NCBI RefSeq assembly: GCF_030581005.1
Contig: NZ_JAUQSX010000003.1
Coordinates: forward strand, 186,001-250,000
Reading direction: 5' to 3'
DNA from: Hymenobacter mellowenesis
GTDB taxonomy: Bacteria; Bacteroidota; Bacteroidia; Cytophagales; Hymenobacteraceae
Length of the DNA stretch: 64,000 bases
The notes beneath the pieces are model-generated. The model was not told the origin of the DNA. It ran no database searches and was given only the letters and a program-made list of their open reading frames with translations. How positions within the stretch are numbered: the first letter of the stretch is position 1; each line of letters starts with the position of its first letter. Position numbers and translations under genes: made by a program. Positions 16,462 through 26,300 of the stretch are shown piece by piece.

Positions 16462-17544
16462 CTACTTGCTTTTGGGCTTCCGCAACTGCACCAGAGTGGG
16501 CTTATTCCGGTCGCAGGTCAGCTTGCCGTCTTTGAATTCCAGTTCAGCCACCTGAATGACGCTGCGCCTGGCGGCAATACTGTTGGTCGGGGCGGGGTTG
16601 GCTTTGCTGCGGCCGGGATGGGTGAAGTAGAACACATAGGCGCGGCCGTTGCTCACCACCACGTCGCAGTGGCCGCCGATGGCCTGGTCGTCGCGGCCCT
16701 GGCCGGGGTTTTCGAGGAGGCGTTCGGGCTGGGCGGTCCAGTGGAGTAAGTCGTCGGAGTGGTACACGGCCATGCCTTTCCACTGGTCGATTATCATCCA
16801 GTACTGCTCGTGCCAGCGGAAGACTTTAGGGCCTTCGCCGCGCTCGTTGAGGGCCTGGCCGTGGTCGGTCCAGTGCAGCAGGTCGGGGCTGTCGGCGTAG
16901 TAGATGGATTTGTGGTCCCGCTCGTTGTTGTACCACAGGCGCCAGGTGCCGTCGGGCAGCCGGAACACGCTGGCATCAATGACTTTATCGGTGATGAGCG
17001 GCAGAGTTTGCACGTACTTCCAGTTCAACAAATCGGAGCTGCTGAGCTGGACGATGACGCGCTGGTGGTTCCAGTCGGTGAAGGTGCCGGGCACGTAGGT
17101 CAGGAACATGTGGTACTGGCCGTTGGCCTCCACCACATCGGGCGCCCAGTGCGTGTAGCCTTTGTCGGGCCGGTAGTTGATGTTGGCCGTGTCGCGGTGG
17201 GTCCAGGTGGTGCCGCCGTCGCCGGATTCGGCAATGCCGATGCGGGTGCCGTGCACCCAGGTCACGCCGGTAGCGGTGGTGTCGGTGGCGCGGCGGTTGG
17301 TGTAAAACATCCACCACTTCTGCCGCTGCTTGTTCCAGATGATAACCGGGTCGGCCGCGCCGTCATAAACCGGGTCGCTGAACAGGGGCTTGGGCGCGGG
17401 TTTGGGGGAGGTGGCTTTGGGAATAGTGGCTTTTAAGACGGCAGCGGCTTTTGCGGCTTTGGCAGCGGTAGGTTTCTGGGCGAGGGCGCTGGTAGCAGCG
17501 GTTGCGAGCAGGGCTAAGCAGAGATGGGACGAGGGGAGTTTCAT
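16462..17544 (-). CDS. Secreted GH43-like five-bladed beta-propeller glycosidase
   Basis: Exported protein of 360 residues, start 17544 giving the signal peptide MKLPSSHLCLALLATAATSALAQ, then an Ala/Lys/Pro-rich linker (about 24-50). The propeller shows repeated blade motifs such as DGAADPVIIWNKQRQKWWMFY, HWAPDVVEANGQYHMFLTY, VIDASVFRLPDGTWRLWYNN and AIGGHCDVVVSNGRAYVFYF, the pattern of the GH43/GH32/GH117 superfamily with acidic catalytic residues at blade starts. Likely an exo-acting arabinosidase or galactosidase of pectin side chains. Subfamily and substrate are not assignable by eye. Followed on the same strand (upstream side) by GH95 and CE12 genes. Confidence 0.7.
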   Translation of the reverse strand: MKLPSSHLCLALLATAATSALAQKPTAAKAAKAAAVLKATIPKATSPKPAPKPLFSDPVYDGAADPVIIWNKQRQKWWMFYTNRRATDTTATGVTWVHGTRIGIAESGDGGTTWTHRDTANINYRPDKGYTHWAPDVVEANGQYHMFLTYVPGTFTDWNHQRVIVQLSSSDLLNWKYVQTLPLITDKVIDASVFRLPDGTWRLWYNNERDHKSIYYADSPDLLHWTDHGQALNERGEGPKVFRWHEQYWMIIDQWKGMAVYHSDDLLHWTAQPERLLENPGQGRDDQAIGGHCDVVVSNGRAYVFYFTHPGRSKANPAPTNSIAARRSVIQVAELEFKDGKLTCDRNKPTLVQLRKPKSK

Positions 17545-17559
17545 AAGGATTAGAAGCTT

Positions 17560-17656
17560 GTCATGCAGAGCGCAGCGAAGCATCTCGCGTGGGGTAGTAA
17601 TTCAATTGTTAGGATTAGTTAAGCACGCGAGATGCTTCGCTGCGCTCTGCATGACG
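17560..17656. repeat. Palindromic intergenic repeat, family A (copy 4)
   Basis: Inverted arms GTCATGCAGAGCGCAGCGAA and complement, between the GH43-like and GH95 genes. The inner part of the left arm, CTCGCGTGGGGTAGTAATTC, is shared with the copy at 28372. Confidence 0.92.
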
Positions 17657-17678
17657 GTTCAATAGCATTCTGCTATCC

Positions 17679-17704
17679 GGCGCGGACTCGCAGAGTCTAC
17701 GTTA
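17679..17704. repeat. Solo arm of family B palindrome
   Basis: GCGCGGACTCGCAGAGTCTA matches one arm of the family B element but no partner arm lies nearby. Its end overlaps the TAA stop of the GH95 gene, as family B arms do at other stops. Confidence 0.75.
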
Positions 17705-20119
17705 CTGCGCCACAATTTCATACGATTGTCCCGCCTTCGTTGCAAACGCCGTCACGAACTGCGGCTGGCCATTCACCGCGCCGGTAACGGTTTGGGCCGC
17801 AATGCCTGTCACCGTTACCGGCACGCTGGTGCGCAGCCGGAGCGGCGCGCCGGTACGCGACAAAACACGAGCCTTCATCAACTTGCCATCGCGCCAGTCC
17901 ATATCAACCACGAAGCCGCCCCGCGCCACCAGGCCCGAAACGTGGCCGGTGCGCCAAGCATCAGGCAGCGCGGCCAGCAGCTGCACGTCATCGAGCTGGC
18001 TTTGCAGCAGCATTTCGCTAATGCCGGCGGTGGCGCCGAAATTGCCGTCAATCTGGAAGGGCGGGTGGGTGTCGAAGAGGTTGTTGAGGGTGGAAACTTT
18101 GAGCAGCTCCTGGTACATCTTGTAGGCGTGGTTGCCGTCGAGCAGGCGGGCCCAGAAGTTGATTTTCCAGGCCTTGCTCCAGCCGGTGCCTTCGTCGCCG
18201 CGCACTTCGAGGGTTTTGCGGGCAGCGGCGGCGTACCGGGCGTCAAGCAGGGGCGAGATTTCGCGGCCCGGGTGCAGGCCGAACAGCTGCGAAACGTGGC
18301 GGTGCTGCGGGTCCACATCGGGCCAGTCGCCGTACCATTCCTGCAGGTTGCCGGCCTGGCCGATGTGCAGCGGGTAGAGCCGGGCGCGCTTTTGCTTCAG
18401 GAGCTTGGCAAAGTCGGCATCGATGCCCAGAATGGAATCGGCTTCGATGACGTTGCCGAACAAATCGCGCATGATGGACATGTCCATGGTCGAGGCAATG
18501 GTCACGACTTCCTTGCTGCCGTTGGGCAGCACGTAGCTGTTTTCGGGCGAGGTGGACGGGGCCGTCACCAGGTAGCCATCCTTTTCCACCAGCCAGTCGA
18601 GGCAGAACTCGGCGGCTGTTTTCATCAGCGGATAGGCTTCATTGCGAAGGTATTTTTTGTCATTGCCGAAGCGGTAGTGCTCGTACAGATGCTGCGCGAG
18701 CCAGGGGCTGCCCAGGCTCCAGTTGGCCCATTTGGGGTCGCCGGTGCCTTCGCCCACGGGGTTGGTTTGGGCCCAGATGTCGGAGTTGTGATGCACGGCC
18801 CAGCCGCGGGCGTGGTAGTAGTTGGTGGCGGTAGCCGTGCCGTTCTTGGCGAAGCGGGCAATCTGGGCGCGCAGGGGCTCCTGCATCTCGGGCAGGTTGC
18901 AGGCCTCGGCGGGCCAGTAGTTCATCTGCAGGTTGATGTTGGTGGTGTAGTTGCTGCGCCAGGAGGGCCGGATGAGCGGATTCCAGATGCCCTGCAGGTT
19001 GGCGGCCGGGCCGCCGGGGCGGGAGCTGGAAATCAACAAATAGCGGCCGAAATCGAAGTAAAGCAGCTCCAGCGCCGGGTCGGGCTGGCCGGCTTTGTAG
19101 GCCTTCAGGCGCTGGTCGATGGGCAGGTTGGGCGGCACCGCCCCGGCCAGCGCGAACTGCACACGGTTGAAATACTGCTGGTAGTCCTTCACATGGGCTG
19201 CTTTCAGCTTGCTGAAGCTTGAACGACTGGCGGCATCAAGGTAGCGCAGGGCCTCCCGGTTTTCGTCCTTGCCGTCCTTATCGGGGCACTTGTCGTAGCC
19301 GTTGAAGCTGGTGGCGCCCGATACCAGAATCAGCGCCTCGCTGGCTCCGGAAACGTGCAGAATGCTGTCGCCTGCCACCTTGCCATCGGTTTTCACCACC
19401 CGAATGCGCATTTGGTAGCGCATGCCGTTGCAGCCCTGCTCGTCCTTGTACACGACCGGCTTCATCGCCCGGCGCTCATCGGCGTAGATGCGGGCTTTGC
19501 CGCGCAGCACCAGGTCCCGGCTACCTTCCACCGCTTTGGTGAAATCAAGCTGATTTCGGGTGGAAAGACTGAAATTCAGCGCCTTTTTCTGGCTGGCCGT
19601 GAGGCGAATGACGACCACCTGGCCCGGCGCGGTCACGAAGATTTCGCGGGTATAGTTCACGCCGTCCACCGTGAAGCGGGTGGTGGCGGTGGCATCGGCC
19701 AGGTTCAGGTCGCGGTAGTAGTTGGTGGGCGGGCCGGCCAGTGGCTGGCGCAGCAGCAGGTCGCCCAGCGGCTGGTAGGCGTTGGTGTTGGGGCCCTGCA
19801 TCCGGCGCATGAGCTTCACGGCCGCGCCGTTGTCGCCGGCAAAGAGCAGGCGGCGAACCTCGGCCAAGTGGCTGAAGGCCTCGGGGTTCGGGTTGGGGTT
19901 ACTGGGGCCACCGGTCCACAGTGTGGCCTCGTTCAGCTGAATCAACTCCTCGGCCGGGCGGCCGAACACCATGGCGCCCAGCCGGCCGTTGCCCAGTGGC
20001 AGCGCCTCTTCCCAGACTTTGGCTGGCTGGTCGTACCAGAGGGTGCGGGCGGGTTTGGTTTGGGCGAAGGCGGGCGGGAAGGCGAAGAGCAAAAAGGTGG
20101 CGAGAAGGAATCGGGGCAT
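17702..20119 (-). CDS. Secreted GH95 alpha-L-fucosidase / alpha-L-galactosidase
   Basis: Exported glycosidase of 805 residues with signal peptide MPRFLLATFLLFAFPPAFAQ. The N-terminal beta domain has the GH95 hallmark EEALPLGNGRLGAMVFGRP and QLNEATLWTGGP; the (alpha/alpha)6 barrel has NLQGIWNP and NINLQMNYWPAEACNL (about residues 394-407), with the Asn residues that take part in catalysis in this family, then DGNFGATAGISEMLLQS near the C-terminus. GH95 enzymes invert alpha-1,2-linked L-fucose or L-galactose; on pectin these occur on xyloglucan-like chains, arabinogalactan and rhamnogalacturonan II. The L-fucose-type catabolic genes at the right end of the window fit fucose as one product. Family assignment is firm, sugar specificity is not. 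Confidence 0.92.
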   Translation of the reverse strand: MPRFLLATFLLFAFPPAFAQTKPARTLWYDQPAKVWEEALPLGNGRLGAMVFGRPAEELIQLNEATLWTGGPSNPNPNPEAFSHLAEVRRLLFAGDNGAAVKLMRRMQGPNTNAYQPLGDLLLRQPLAGPPTNYYRDLNLADATATTRFTVDGVNYTREIFVTAPGQVVVIRLTASQKKALNFSLSTRNQLDFTKAVEGSRDLVLRGKARIYADERRAMKPVVYKDEQGCNGMRYQMRIRVVKTDGKVAGDSILHVSGASEALILVSGATSFNGYDKCPDKDGKDENREALRYLDAASRSSFSKLKAAHVKDYQQYFNRVQFALAGAVPPNLPIDQRLKAYKAGQPDPALELLYFDFGRYLLISSSRPGGPAANLQGIWNPLIRPSWRSNYTTNINLQMNYWPAEACNLPEMQEPLRAQIARFAKNGTATATNYYHARGWAVHHNSDIWAQTNPVGEGTGDPKWANWSLGSPWLAQHLYEHYRFGNDKKYLRNEAYPLMKTAAEFCLDWLVEKDGYLVTAPSTSPENSYVLPNGSKEVVTIASTMDMSIMRDLFGNVIEADSILGIDADFAKLLKQKRARLYPLHIGQAGNLQEWYGDWPDVDPQHRHVSQLFGLHPGREISPLLDARYAAAARKTLEVRGDEGTGWSKAWKINFWARLLDGNHAYKMYQELLKVSTLNNLFDTHPPFQIDGNFGATAGISEMLLQSQLDDVQLLAALPDAWRTGHVSGLVARGGFVVDMDWRDGKLMKARVLSRTGAPLRLRTSVPVTVTGIAAQTVTGAVNGQPQFVTAFATKAGQSYEIVAQ

Positions 20120-20160
20120 GTAGGTGGGCCTGGAAAGGGTAGCCGGAGGTTAGGTTAATA

Positions 20161-20266
20161 AAAGAAAGGTCATGCTGAGCGCAGCCGAAGCATCTCTACC
20201 GCGAAGACCAATCATTTACTTGCGCGGTAGAGATGCTTCGGCTGCGCTCAGCATGACCTTTCTTTT
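20161..20266. repeat. Palindromic intergenic repeat, family A (copy 5)
   Basis: Very regular inverted repeat: AAAGAAAGGTCATGCTGAGC on the left mirrored on the right through the flanking bases, with GCGGTAGAGATGC inner arms. Confidence 0.93.
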
Positions 20267-20294
20267 GATGACGTTCTGTGCATTTCCAACGGCC

Positions 20295-21626
20295 CTAATT
20301 CCCGTCCGGCTTGGTCACCTCGCTGCGCGGGCTGTCCATCCAAATCCAGCTAGCCAGCGCGTCCGGTTTGGCGGGGTCGAACGCGGGCGTGTCATTGCGC
20401 AGAAATTTCACCAGGCCCAGCTTGTTGGCTTTGATGCCTTCGACCACGCATTTGGCAATTTCGTAGGCGCCGTAGGGGTTGAAGTGAGTGTTGTCGGCTA
20501 GGGGCGCGGTCTGGCCGGGGTAGGTGTTGGCGGGGTAGTGCACCAAGGCTTTTTTCGACTCTTCCACGCCCATGGCTTCGTAGAGTTTCGCGGTCATGGC
20601 GTTGAGGTCGATGAGGGCCACTTTCTCCTCCTGCGCTACTTTGCGGGCGGCAGCGGGGAAGTCGCCCAAGCTATTCTCAATCTTGCCGTCGGCCCCGAAG
20701 CTGCGGCGGCTGGTGGAGGTGACGATGACCGGGATGCCGCCCTTCTTGCGGGCCTCCTGCACGAAGAGGTGCAGCCGCTCGGAGTAGGCTTTCCAGGCGC
20801 CGTCGTTTTCGCCCTTGTCCTTCTGGTCGTTGTGGCCGAATTCGATGAACAGGTAGTCGCCGGGCTTCATCACGCTCAGCACCTTGGCCAGGCGCTTCGA
20901 ACCCAGGAAGCTGCCCAGCGTGAGGCCCGATTCGGCGTGGTTGGCCACGGCCACGCCGGGCTTGAGGAAGCGCGGCAGCATCTGCCCCCAGGCCGCCCAG
21001 GGTTCGTCGTCCTGGTTTACTACGGTGGAGTTGCCGGCCAGGAAAATGGTGGTGGCCGTGGGCGCGGGTGCTATTTCCAGCGCCGCCAGGCAGGGGTTGG
21101 TGCCGTCGAATTCCAGCGTGAGGCGGTCGTCCCAGTCCAGCTTGCGCAGCTCGCGGGGCTTGAGGGCCACGGTTTCGGTGTCGCTGATGCGGCGGCTCTT
21201 CACGTTGAGCGTGAAGGTTTGGGTGATGAACTGGCCGGGCTTGGTGGCCGTGGTTTCGAGCAGCAGCCGGCGCGACTCGGCCTTTAGAAACGTGCTGCTG
21301 GCGCCTTTCAGGTCGCCCAGCGTCACGGTCACGTTGTAGTTGCCCTCGGGCAGGTTCACCGAGAAATAGAACGGCTGCTTGCTGGTTACAAAGTCGCCTT
21401 TGAGCGCATCCTTGCCGCCGCGGTCCACGCCCGCCACCGTCGTGCCGAAGTCGAAGCCATAGCCGGTCGTGGGAGAGTAGGCCGCCGCGGGCAGCACCTG
21501 CTGGTAGCCAGCCGCCGTCTGGCCGGGGCCGAAGTCGAATTTGAACGTGGTTTTGGGAGTGGTTTGGGCCGCGACGGTAGTGGCCAGCAGCAGGCCGAGA
21601 CCGAAGGCCAAGAAGCTTTTTTTCAT
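20295..21626 (-). CDS. Rhamnogalacturonan acetylesterase, CE12/SGNH, with N-terminal beta-sandwich domain
   Basis: Third CE12-type esterase, 443 residues. Signal peptide MKKSFLAFGLGLLLATTVAAQ, then a beta-sandwich (about 25-190) with FDFGPGQTAAGYQQV and VNLPEGNYNVTVTLGD, resembling the galactose-binding or malectin-like domain that precedes many CE12 enzymes. Catalytic part: IFLAGNSTVV with S200, FGHNDQKD, and NTHFNPYGA holding the histidine near the C-terminus. It is the larger, two-domain form, distinct from the two short paralogues near the left end, and probably acts on a different acetyl position or on polymer rather than oligomer. Divergent from the GH43-like gene at 21793. Confidence 0.9.
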   Translation of the reverse strand: MKKSFLAFGLGLLLATTVAAQTTPKTTFKFDFGPGQTAAGYQQVLPAAAYSPTTGYGFDFGTTVAGVDRGGKDALKGDFVTSKQPFYFSVNLPEGNYNVTVTLGDLKGASSTFLKAESRRLLLETTATKPGQFITQTFTLNVKSRRISDTETVALKPRELRKLDWDDRLTLEFDGTNPCLAALEIAPAPTATTIFLAGNSTVVNQDDEPWAAWGQMLPRFLKPGVAVANHAESGLTLGSFLGSKRLAKVLSVMKPGDYLFIEFGHNDQKDKGENDGAWKAYSERLHLFVQEARKKGGIPVIVTSTSRRSFGADGKIENSLGDFPAAARKVAQEEKVALIDLNAMTAKLYEAMGVEESKKALVHYPANTYPGQTAPLADNTHFNPYGAYEIAKCVVEGIKANKLGLVKFLRNDTPAFDPAKPDALASWIWMDSPRSEVTKPDGN

Positions 21627-21792
21627 AGGGCGGGAAGTGACGTTGGGCTAAAAGTACCGGCGGCGCTTGTGGGGGCTTACCTGCACTGTCATGGATGAAG
21701 TGAACCGGCAGAGTGCAGGAGGGTGCGGCTGGCGCGGCTGGGTTTCTTGCGTCACCTTCCCAGATTCCGTTTTCAATTTCCGACCGCCCCGA
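21627..21792. promoter_or_regulatory. Divergent intergenic region with short inverted repeat and GGGCTTACCTG motif
   Basis: The 166-bp gap holds CCTGCACT (21680-21687) and its complement AGTGCAGG (21712-21719), plus GGGCTTACCTG at 21673-21683. The same 11-mer is found at 23303-23313, upstream of susC. No clear Bacteroidota -33/-7 promoter was found. Confidence 0.35.
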
Positions 21793-22872
21793 ATGCCCAC
21801 CCGTCGCACCTTTCTCACCGGCCTGCTGCTGGCCCCGCTGGCCCACGCCTGGGCGGGCTTTGCCGGGCGGCTGATTGATTATCCCAAAGCCGATTTCTCG
21901 AAGTTCAGCAAGCACCTCAAGCCGGTGGGCCGGGCCCTGGAGCTGCCCGGCTACTACGTGTGGTGCAACTCGCCCATCTACGGGCCTGATGGACGGGTAC
22001 ACGTTTTCTTCTCGCGCTGGGTGGCCAGCAAGGGCATGGGCGGCTGGCTGAACGGCTCTGAAATCTGCCACGCCGTGGCCGAAAAACCCGAGGGTTCCTA
22101 CACCTTCGTGGAAGTGGTGCTGGCCCCGCGCGGCCCCGGCCACTGGGACGCCACCACCTGCCACAACCCCAGCATTCAGTTCGTAGACGGCAAGTATTGC
22201 CTGTTTTTCATGGGCAACGCCAACGGTCGCACCGACACCAAGCGCATCGGCCTGGCCATCGCGCCCACCCTCGACGGCCCCTGGACGCGCCCCAGTGCGC
22301 CCCTGCTGCTGCCCGGCCCCGCCGGCACCTGGGACGACCACTGCACCACCAATCCCGCCTTCATCAAGCACCCCAACGGCCAGTACTGGCTCTACTACAA
22401 GTCCTGGAACACCCAGGAATACGAGCAAGCCAAAGGCCAGGAAATCCGCGGCAACCGCAAGTACGGCCTCGCCATTGCCGATAAGCTGGAAGGCCCTTAC
22501 CAGAAATTTGAAGGCAACCCCGTCATCGACTTTTCCAAGCAGGGCAATAACAAGCAGTTCGAAGATGCCTTTGTGTGGCGGCAGCACGGCCGGTTCTGCC
22601 TGCTGGCCCGCGACATGGGCGTGTACAGCCAGGAAGTGGGGTTGTACCTCGAATCCGAAGACGGCAAAACCTGGACTTTCCCCAAAATCGCCTTTCTGCC
22701 CCTGCGCGACTACGGCGTGACGGAGCCGCCCGCGCCGCCCAAGCTCAAGCGCTACGGCCGCCTCGAACGGCCGCAGCTGCTGCTGCGCAACGGCAAACCG
22801 GAGTACCTATTCTGCGCCTCGCAGGGCGGAAAGGAGATGACGGCTTCGGCGTTTGTGCTCAAAGTAGGGTAG
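21793..22872 (+). CDS. Secreted GH43-superfamily beta-propeller glycosidase with Tat-like signal
   Basis: Protein of 359 residues. Start 21793 gives MPTRRTFLTGLLLAPLAHAWA, a signal peptide with twin arginines of the Tat type; the longer frame from 21667 adds an unlikely extension. The mature part is a five-bladed propeller with SPIYGPDGRVHVFFSRW, ATTCHNPSIQFVDGKYCLFF, CTTNPAFIKHPNGQYWLYYK and QFEDAFVWRQHGRFCLLARD, consistent with GH43-like or GH117-like enzymes. It lacks an obvious textbook catalytic Asp pattern of GH43, so the exact family is open. Tat export would suggest folding or cofactor (calcium) binding before export. It directly precedes the susC promoter region. Confidence 0.65.
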   Translation: MPTRRTFLTGLLLAPLAHAWAGFAGRLIDYPKADFSKFSKHLKPVGRALELPGYYVWCNSPIYGPDGRVHVFFSRWVASKGMGGWLNGSEICHAVAEKPEGSYTFVEVVLAPRGPGHWDATTCHNPSIQFVDGKYCLFFMGNANGRTDTKRIGLAIAPTLDGPWTRPSAPLLLPGPAGTWDDHCTTNPAFIKHPNGQYWLYYKSWNTQEYEQAKGQEIRGNRKYGLAIADKLEGPYQKFEGNPVIDFSKQGNNKQFEDAFVWRQHGRFCLLARDMGVYSQEVGLYLESEDGKTWTFPKIAFLPLRDYGVTEPPAPPKLKRYGRLERPQLLLRNGKPEYLFCASQGGKEMTASAFVLKVG

Positions 22873-23387
22873 GGGCCTGCGGTTGGTATTCCGGCATCCC
22901 ACGCATCAAGTGGAATGAGGAATGGCCTTACAAGCAGTTTTTTGCCGGCCGGGCAGGAAGGTGCGGGAAGGCAATGCGCCTTAACATAGTGAAGTTTGTA
23001 TAAATGGTAATGCCCGGCGGAGTGGTTCTCCGCCGAAGCGGTGAGTCGGGTCCGGCGCGGGTGGCTGCAACTGCCCGCGCCGGCCTTTTGCCCGGCGTGG
23101 CGCTGGTGCCACGGGCCGCGCCCATTGGCGGCCTGCGCACAGCCGGGGGCAGGCCGGGCGCCGCCCCGCCCGGCCACTACCGCCGGGGCCAGGCCGGCTG
23201 CCGCATGCTGCGCTTGGTGGCGGGGAGAATTGGCAAATCCAGTACATAAACAGGGCAGTAGCGTGTTAGAATGCGCTTGAGCAGTAGTCTACAGGAGAGT
23301 GAGGGCTTACCTGACTTCTAATATTGACCCAGGTTCCGCCTTTCCACCCTGCCATTAAGTAGAAAGTCTCACCCAATTCCCACACAT
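22873..23387. other. Gene-free 515-bp leader upstream of susC with two strong GC hairpins
   Basis: No supported gene. Contains a hairpin with stem CGGCGGAG (23015-23022) and CTCCGCCG (23028-23035), and a second with a perfect 10-bp stem CCGGCGCGGG (23052-23061) and CCCGCGCCGG (23074-23083), followed by CCTTTTG. They could terminate transcription from the upstream gene or be a structured leader of susC. Confidence 0.5.
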
Positions 23388-26300
23388 ATGAATAAATTTT
23401 ACACCTGGCAACGTTTGCGCCTCACCGCCTGCGTGCCTATGTTTCTCCTGGCGGGGCCGGCCGTGGCCGCGGCGGTGCCGCACGCCGCGGCTGCCCGCCA
23501 CGCCGCGGCCGCCGACTGGCAGCTGACCGGCAAAGTGACCTCGCCCACCGGCGAGGGCCTGCCCGGCGTGACCGTGGTGGTGAAAGGCACCACCCTGGGC
23601 ACCACCAGCAACGCCGACGGCTCGTTCAGCCTGTCGGTGCCCGAAACGCCGGGCACGCTGGTATTCAGCTTCATCGGTTTCCAAACGCAGGAGAAGGCTT
23701 TCTCCGGCCCCGGCAATTTCACCGTGAAGCTGGCCGACGACTCCAAGAGCCTCGACGAGGTGGTGGTGGTGGGCTACGGCACCCAGAAGCGGGCCGACGT
23801 GACCAGCGCCATTGCCACCATGGACGCCCGCAAGCTGGAAGAGCGGCCCATTGCCCGCGTCGACCAGGCCCTGGTGGGCCAGCTGGCCGGCGTGGTGGTG
23901 AAGCAGACGTCGGGCGTGCCCGGCCGGCCCTTCAGCATTCAGGTGCGGGGCGCGGGCTCGATTTCGGCCGGCAGCGAGCCGCTGTACGTGATTGACGGCT
24001 TCCCGCTGGAAAGCGTGGGGGCCAGCGCCAACGGTCGTTTCGGTAGCGGCAACCCGCTCGACAACATCAACCCCAACGACATCGAGAAGATTGAGGTGCT
24101 GAAAGATGCCGCCGCAGCGGCCATCTACGGCTCCCGCGCCGCCAACGGCGTGGTGCTCATCACCACCAAGCGCGGCCGCAACGGCAAGCCCCAGATTCAG
24201 GTGAACAGCTACGTGGGCGCCTCGCGCGCCGCCAAGAAGCTCGACCTGCTGAGCGGGGAGGAGTGGACGGCGCGCGCCACCGAAATCATCAACAACAACT
24301 GGGTGAAGTCGACGCCGGCTGGGGGCCTGCCCCGCACCGCCGACCAGAGCACGGCCTTCCGCCGCTTTCTCTACAACAACTCGCTGCCGGCCACCACGCC
24401 CAAAATCGGCCCCAATGACGTGGTGCCCACCCTGTTTCTGGACGAGCGCTGGGCCCAGCCCGGCCACCCCGGCCTGCAGTACATCGACTGGCAGGACCAG
24501 TTGTTCCGCACGGGCGTGAGCCAGAACTACCAGGTGAGCGCCTCCGGCGCCACCGACAACGTGAACTACTTCGTGTCGGGCAACTACAACGACCAGCAGG
24601 GCTTCGCCCTCGGCCTGGACTACAAGCGCTACTCGGTGCGGGCCAACGTGGAGGTGAAGGCCAGCAACAAGCTGAAATTCGGCCTTGCCATCACGCCCAC
24701 TTACTCGATTTCGACCGACCCCGGCATCGAGGGCAAGGACAACCGCTTCCACCAGCTGCTCTCCGAAACCCCCGTGGTGGAAGACTCGGCCGGCGTGAAC
24801 ACGGCCTATGGCAAGAATGAAAACTACCGCTGGGGCGTGAGCACGGCCAGCCCGATTGCCGTCATCAACAACTACTCGGGCGACACCCGCAACTACCGCA
24901 CGCTGGGCACGGTGTTCGGCGACTTTCAGCCCATCGCCGGCTTGAACCTGCGCTCCACGCTCAACTTCGATAACAACGAGTCGACGTCGAAATCCTACCA
25001 GCCGCCCACCCGCAACCTGGTGACGTCGCTGGCCAGCGGCTCCTACAGCACCTACCGCCGACAGACGTTCGTGAACGAAAACACGGCCACCTACAACAAA
25101 ACGCTGGGCAAGCACGACATTTCGGCGCTGGCCGGCTATTCCTACAACTTCGCCAAGCTCGACAACAACAGCCAGTCCTCGTCGGGCGGCTTCGTGAACA
25201 GCACGGTGAAAACCCTGAACGGCGCCGTGCTCGTGACCAGCTCCGGCCCCACGGAGACGCAAAGCGTGCTGATTTCGTACTTCGGCCGTCTGCAGTACTC
25301 GTATGATGGCAAGTACCTGTTTTCGGGCAGCGTGCGCCGCGATGCCTCGTCGCGCTTCGGCTACGAAGACCGGGCGGGCATCTTCCCGGCCTTGTCGGCG
25401 GGCTGGCGCATTTCGCAGGAATCGTTCCTGCAGCCGGTCACCGTTATCAGCGACCTGAAGCTGCGCGCCAGCCTGGGCTACTCCGGCAACAACACCATCG
25501 GCGACTACAGCAGCATTGCCACCCTGAGCCCGTATAACTACACTTTCGGCGGCCTCATCGCGGCGGGCCAGGCGCCCAACAAGGTGGGCAACTCGCAGCT
25601 GAAGTGGGAGCGCAACCGCACCATCGACTTCGGCGTGGACTTCGGCCTGCTGAAAAACCGCATCACGGCTTCGTTCGACTACTACACCAAAAACAGCCAG
25701 GACCTGCTCCTGAACGTGCCCGTGCTCACGGCCTCGGGCTTCGGCACCAACCTGCAGAACATCGGCGAGCTGCGCAACACCGGCTGGGAAGTGGAATTGA
25801 ACACCCGCAACCTGGAAGGCGCCCTCTCCTGGACGACCTCCCTGAACGTGAGCCACAACGTGAACGAGGTGGTGCACCTGGGCCCCGGCGATGCGCGCAT
25901 CGAAGTGCCCAACGGCCTCGACACGCCCAGCAACATCCTGCAAGTGGGCTTGCCCATCTACAGCCTCTTCGTGGTGCGCCAGACCGGCATCCTCAGCCAA
26001 GCCGATATTGACAACGGCGCCGCCAAATTCGGCAACCAGACGGCCGGCGACCCCAAGTACGAAGACTACAACAAGGACGGCAAAATTGACGTGAACGACC
26101 GCCAGGTGGTGGGCAACCCCAACCCGACCTACACCGCTGGCATCACCAATACGCTGCGCTACAAGGGCTTCGACCTGAGCTTCCTGGTGCAGGGCCAGTA
26201 CGGCGGTTCTGTGTACTCCACCTTGGGTCGCGCCATCGACCGCACCAGCGTGGGCTACCTCGAAAACGCCCTGGGCCGCGTGCGCGACCGCTGGTACTCG

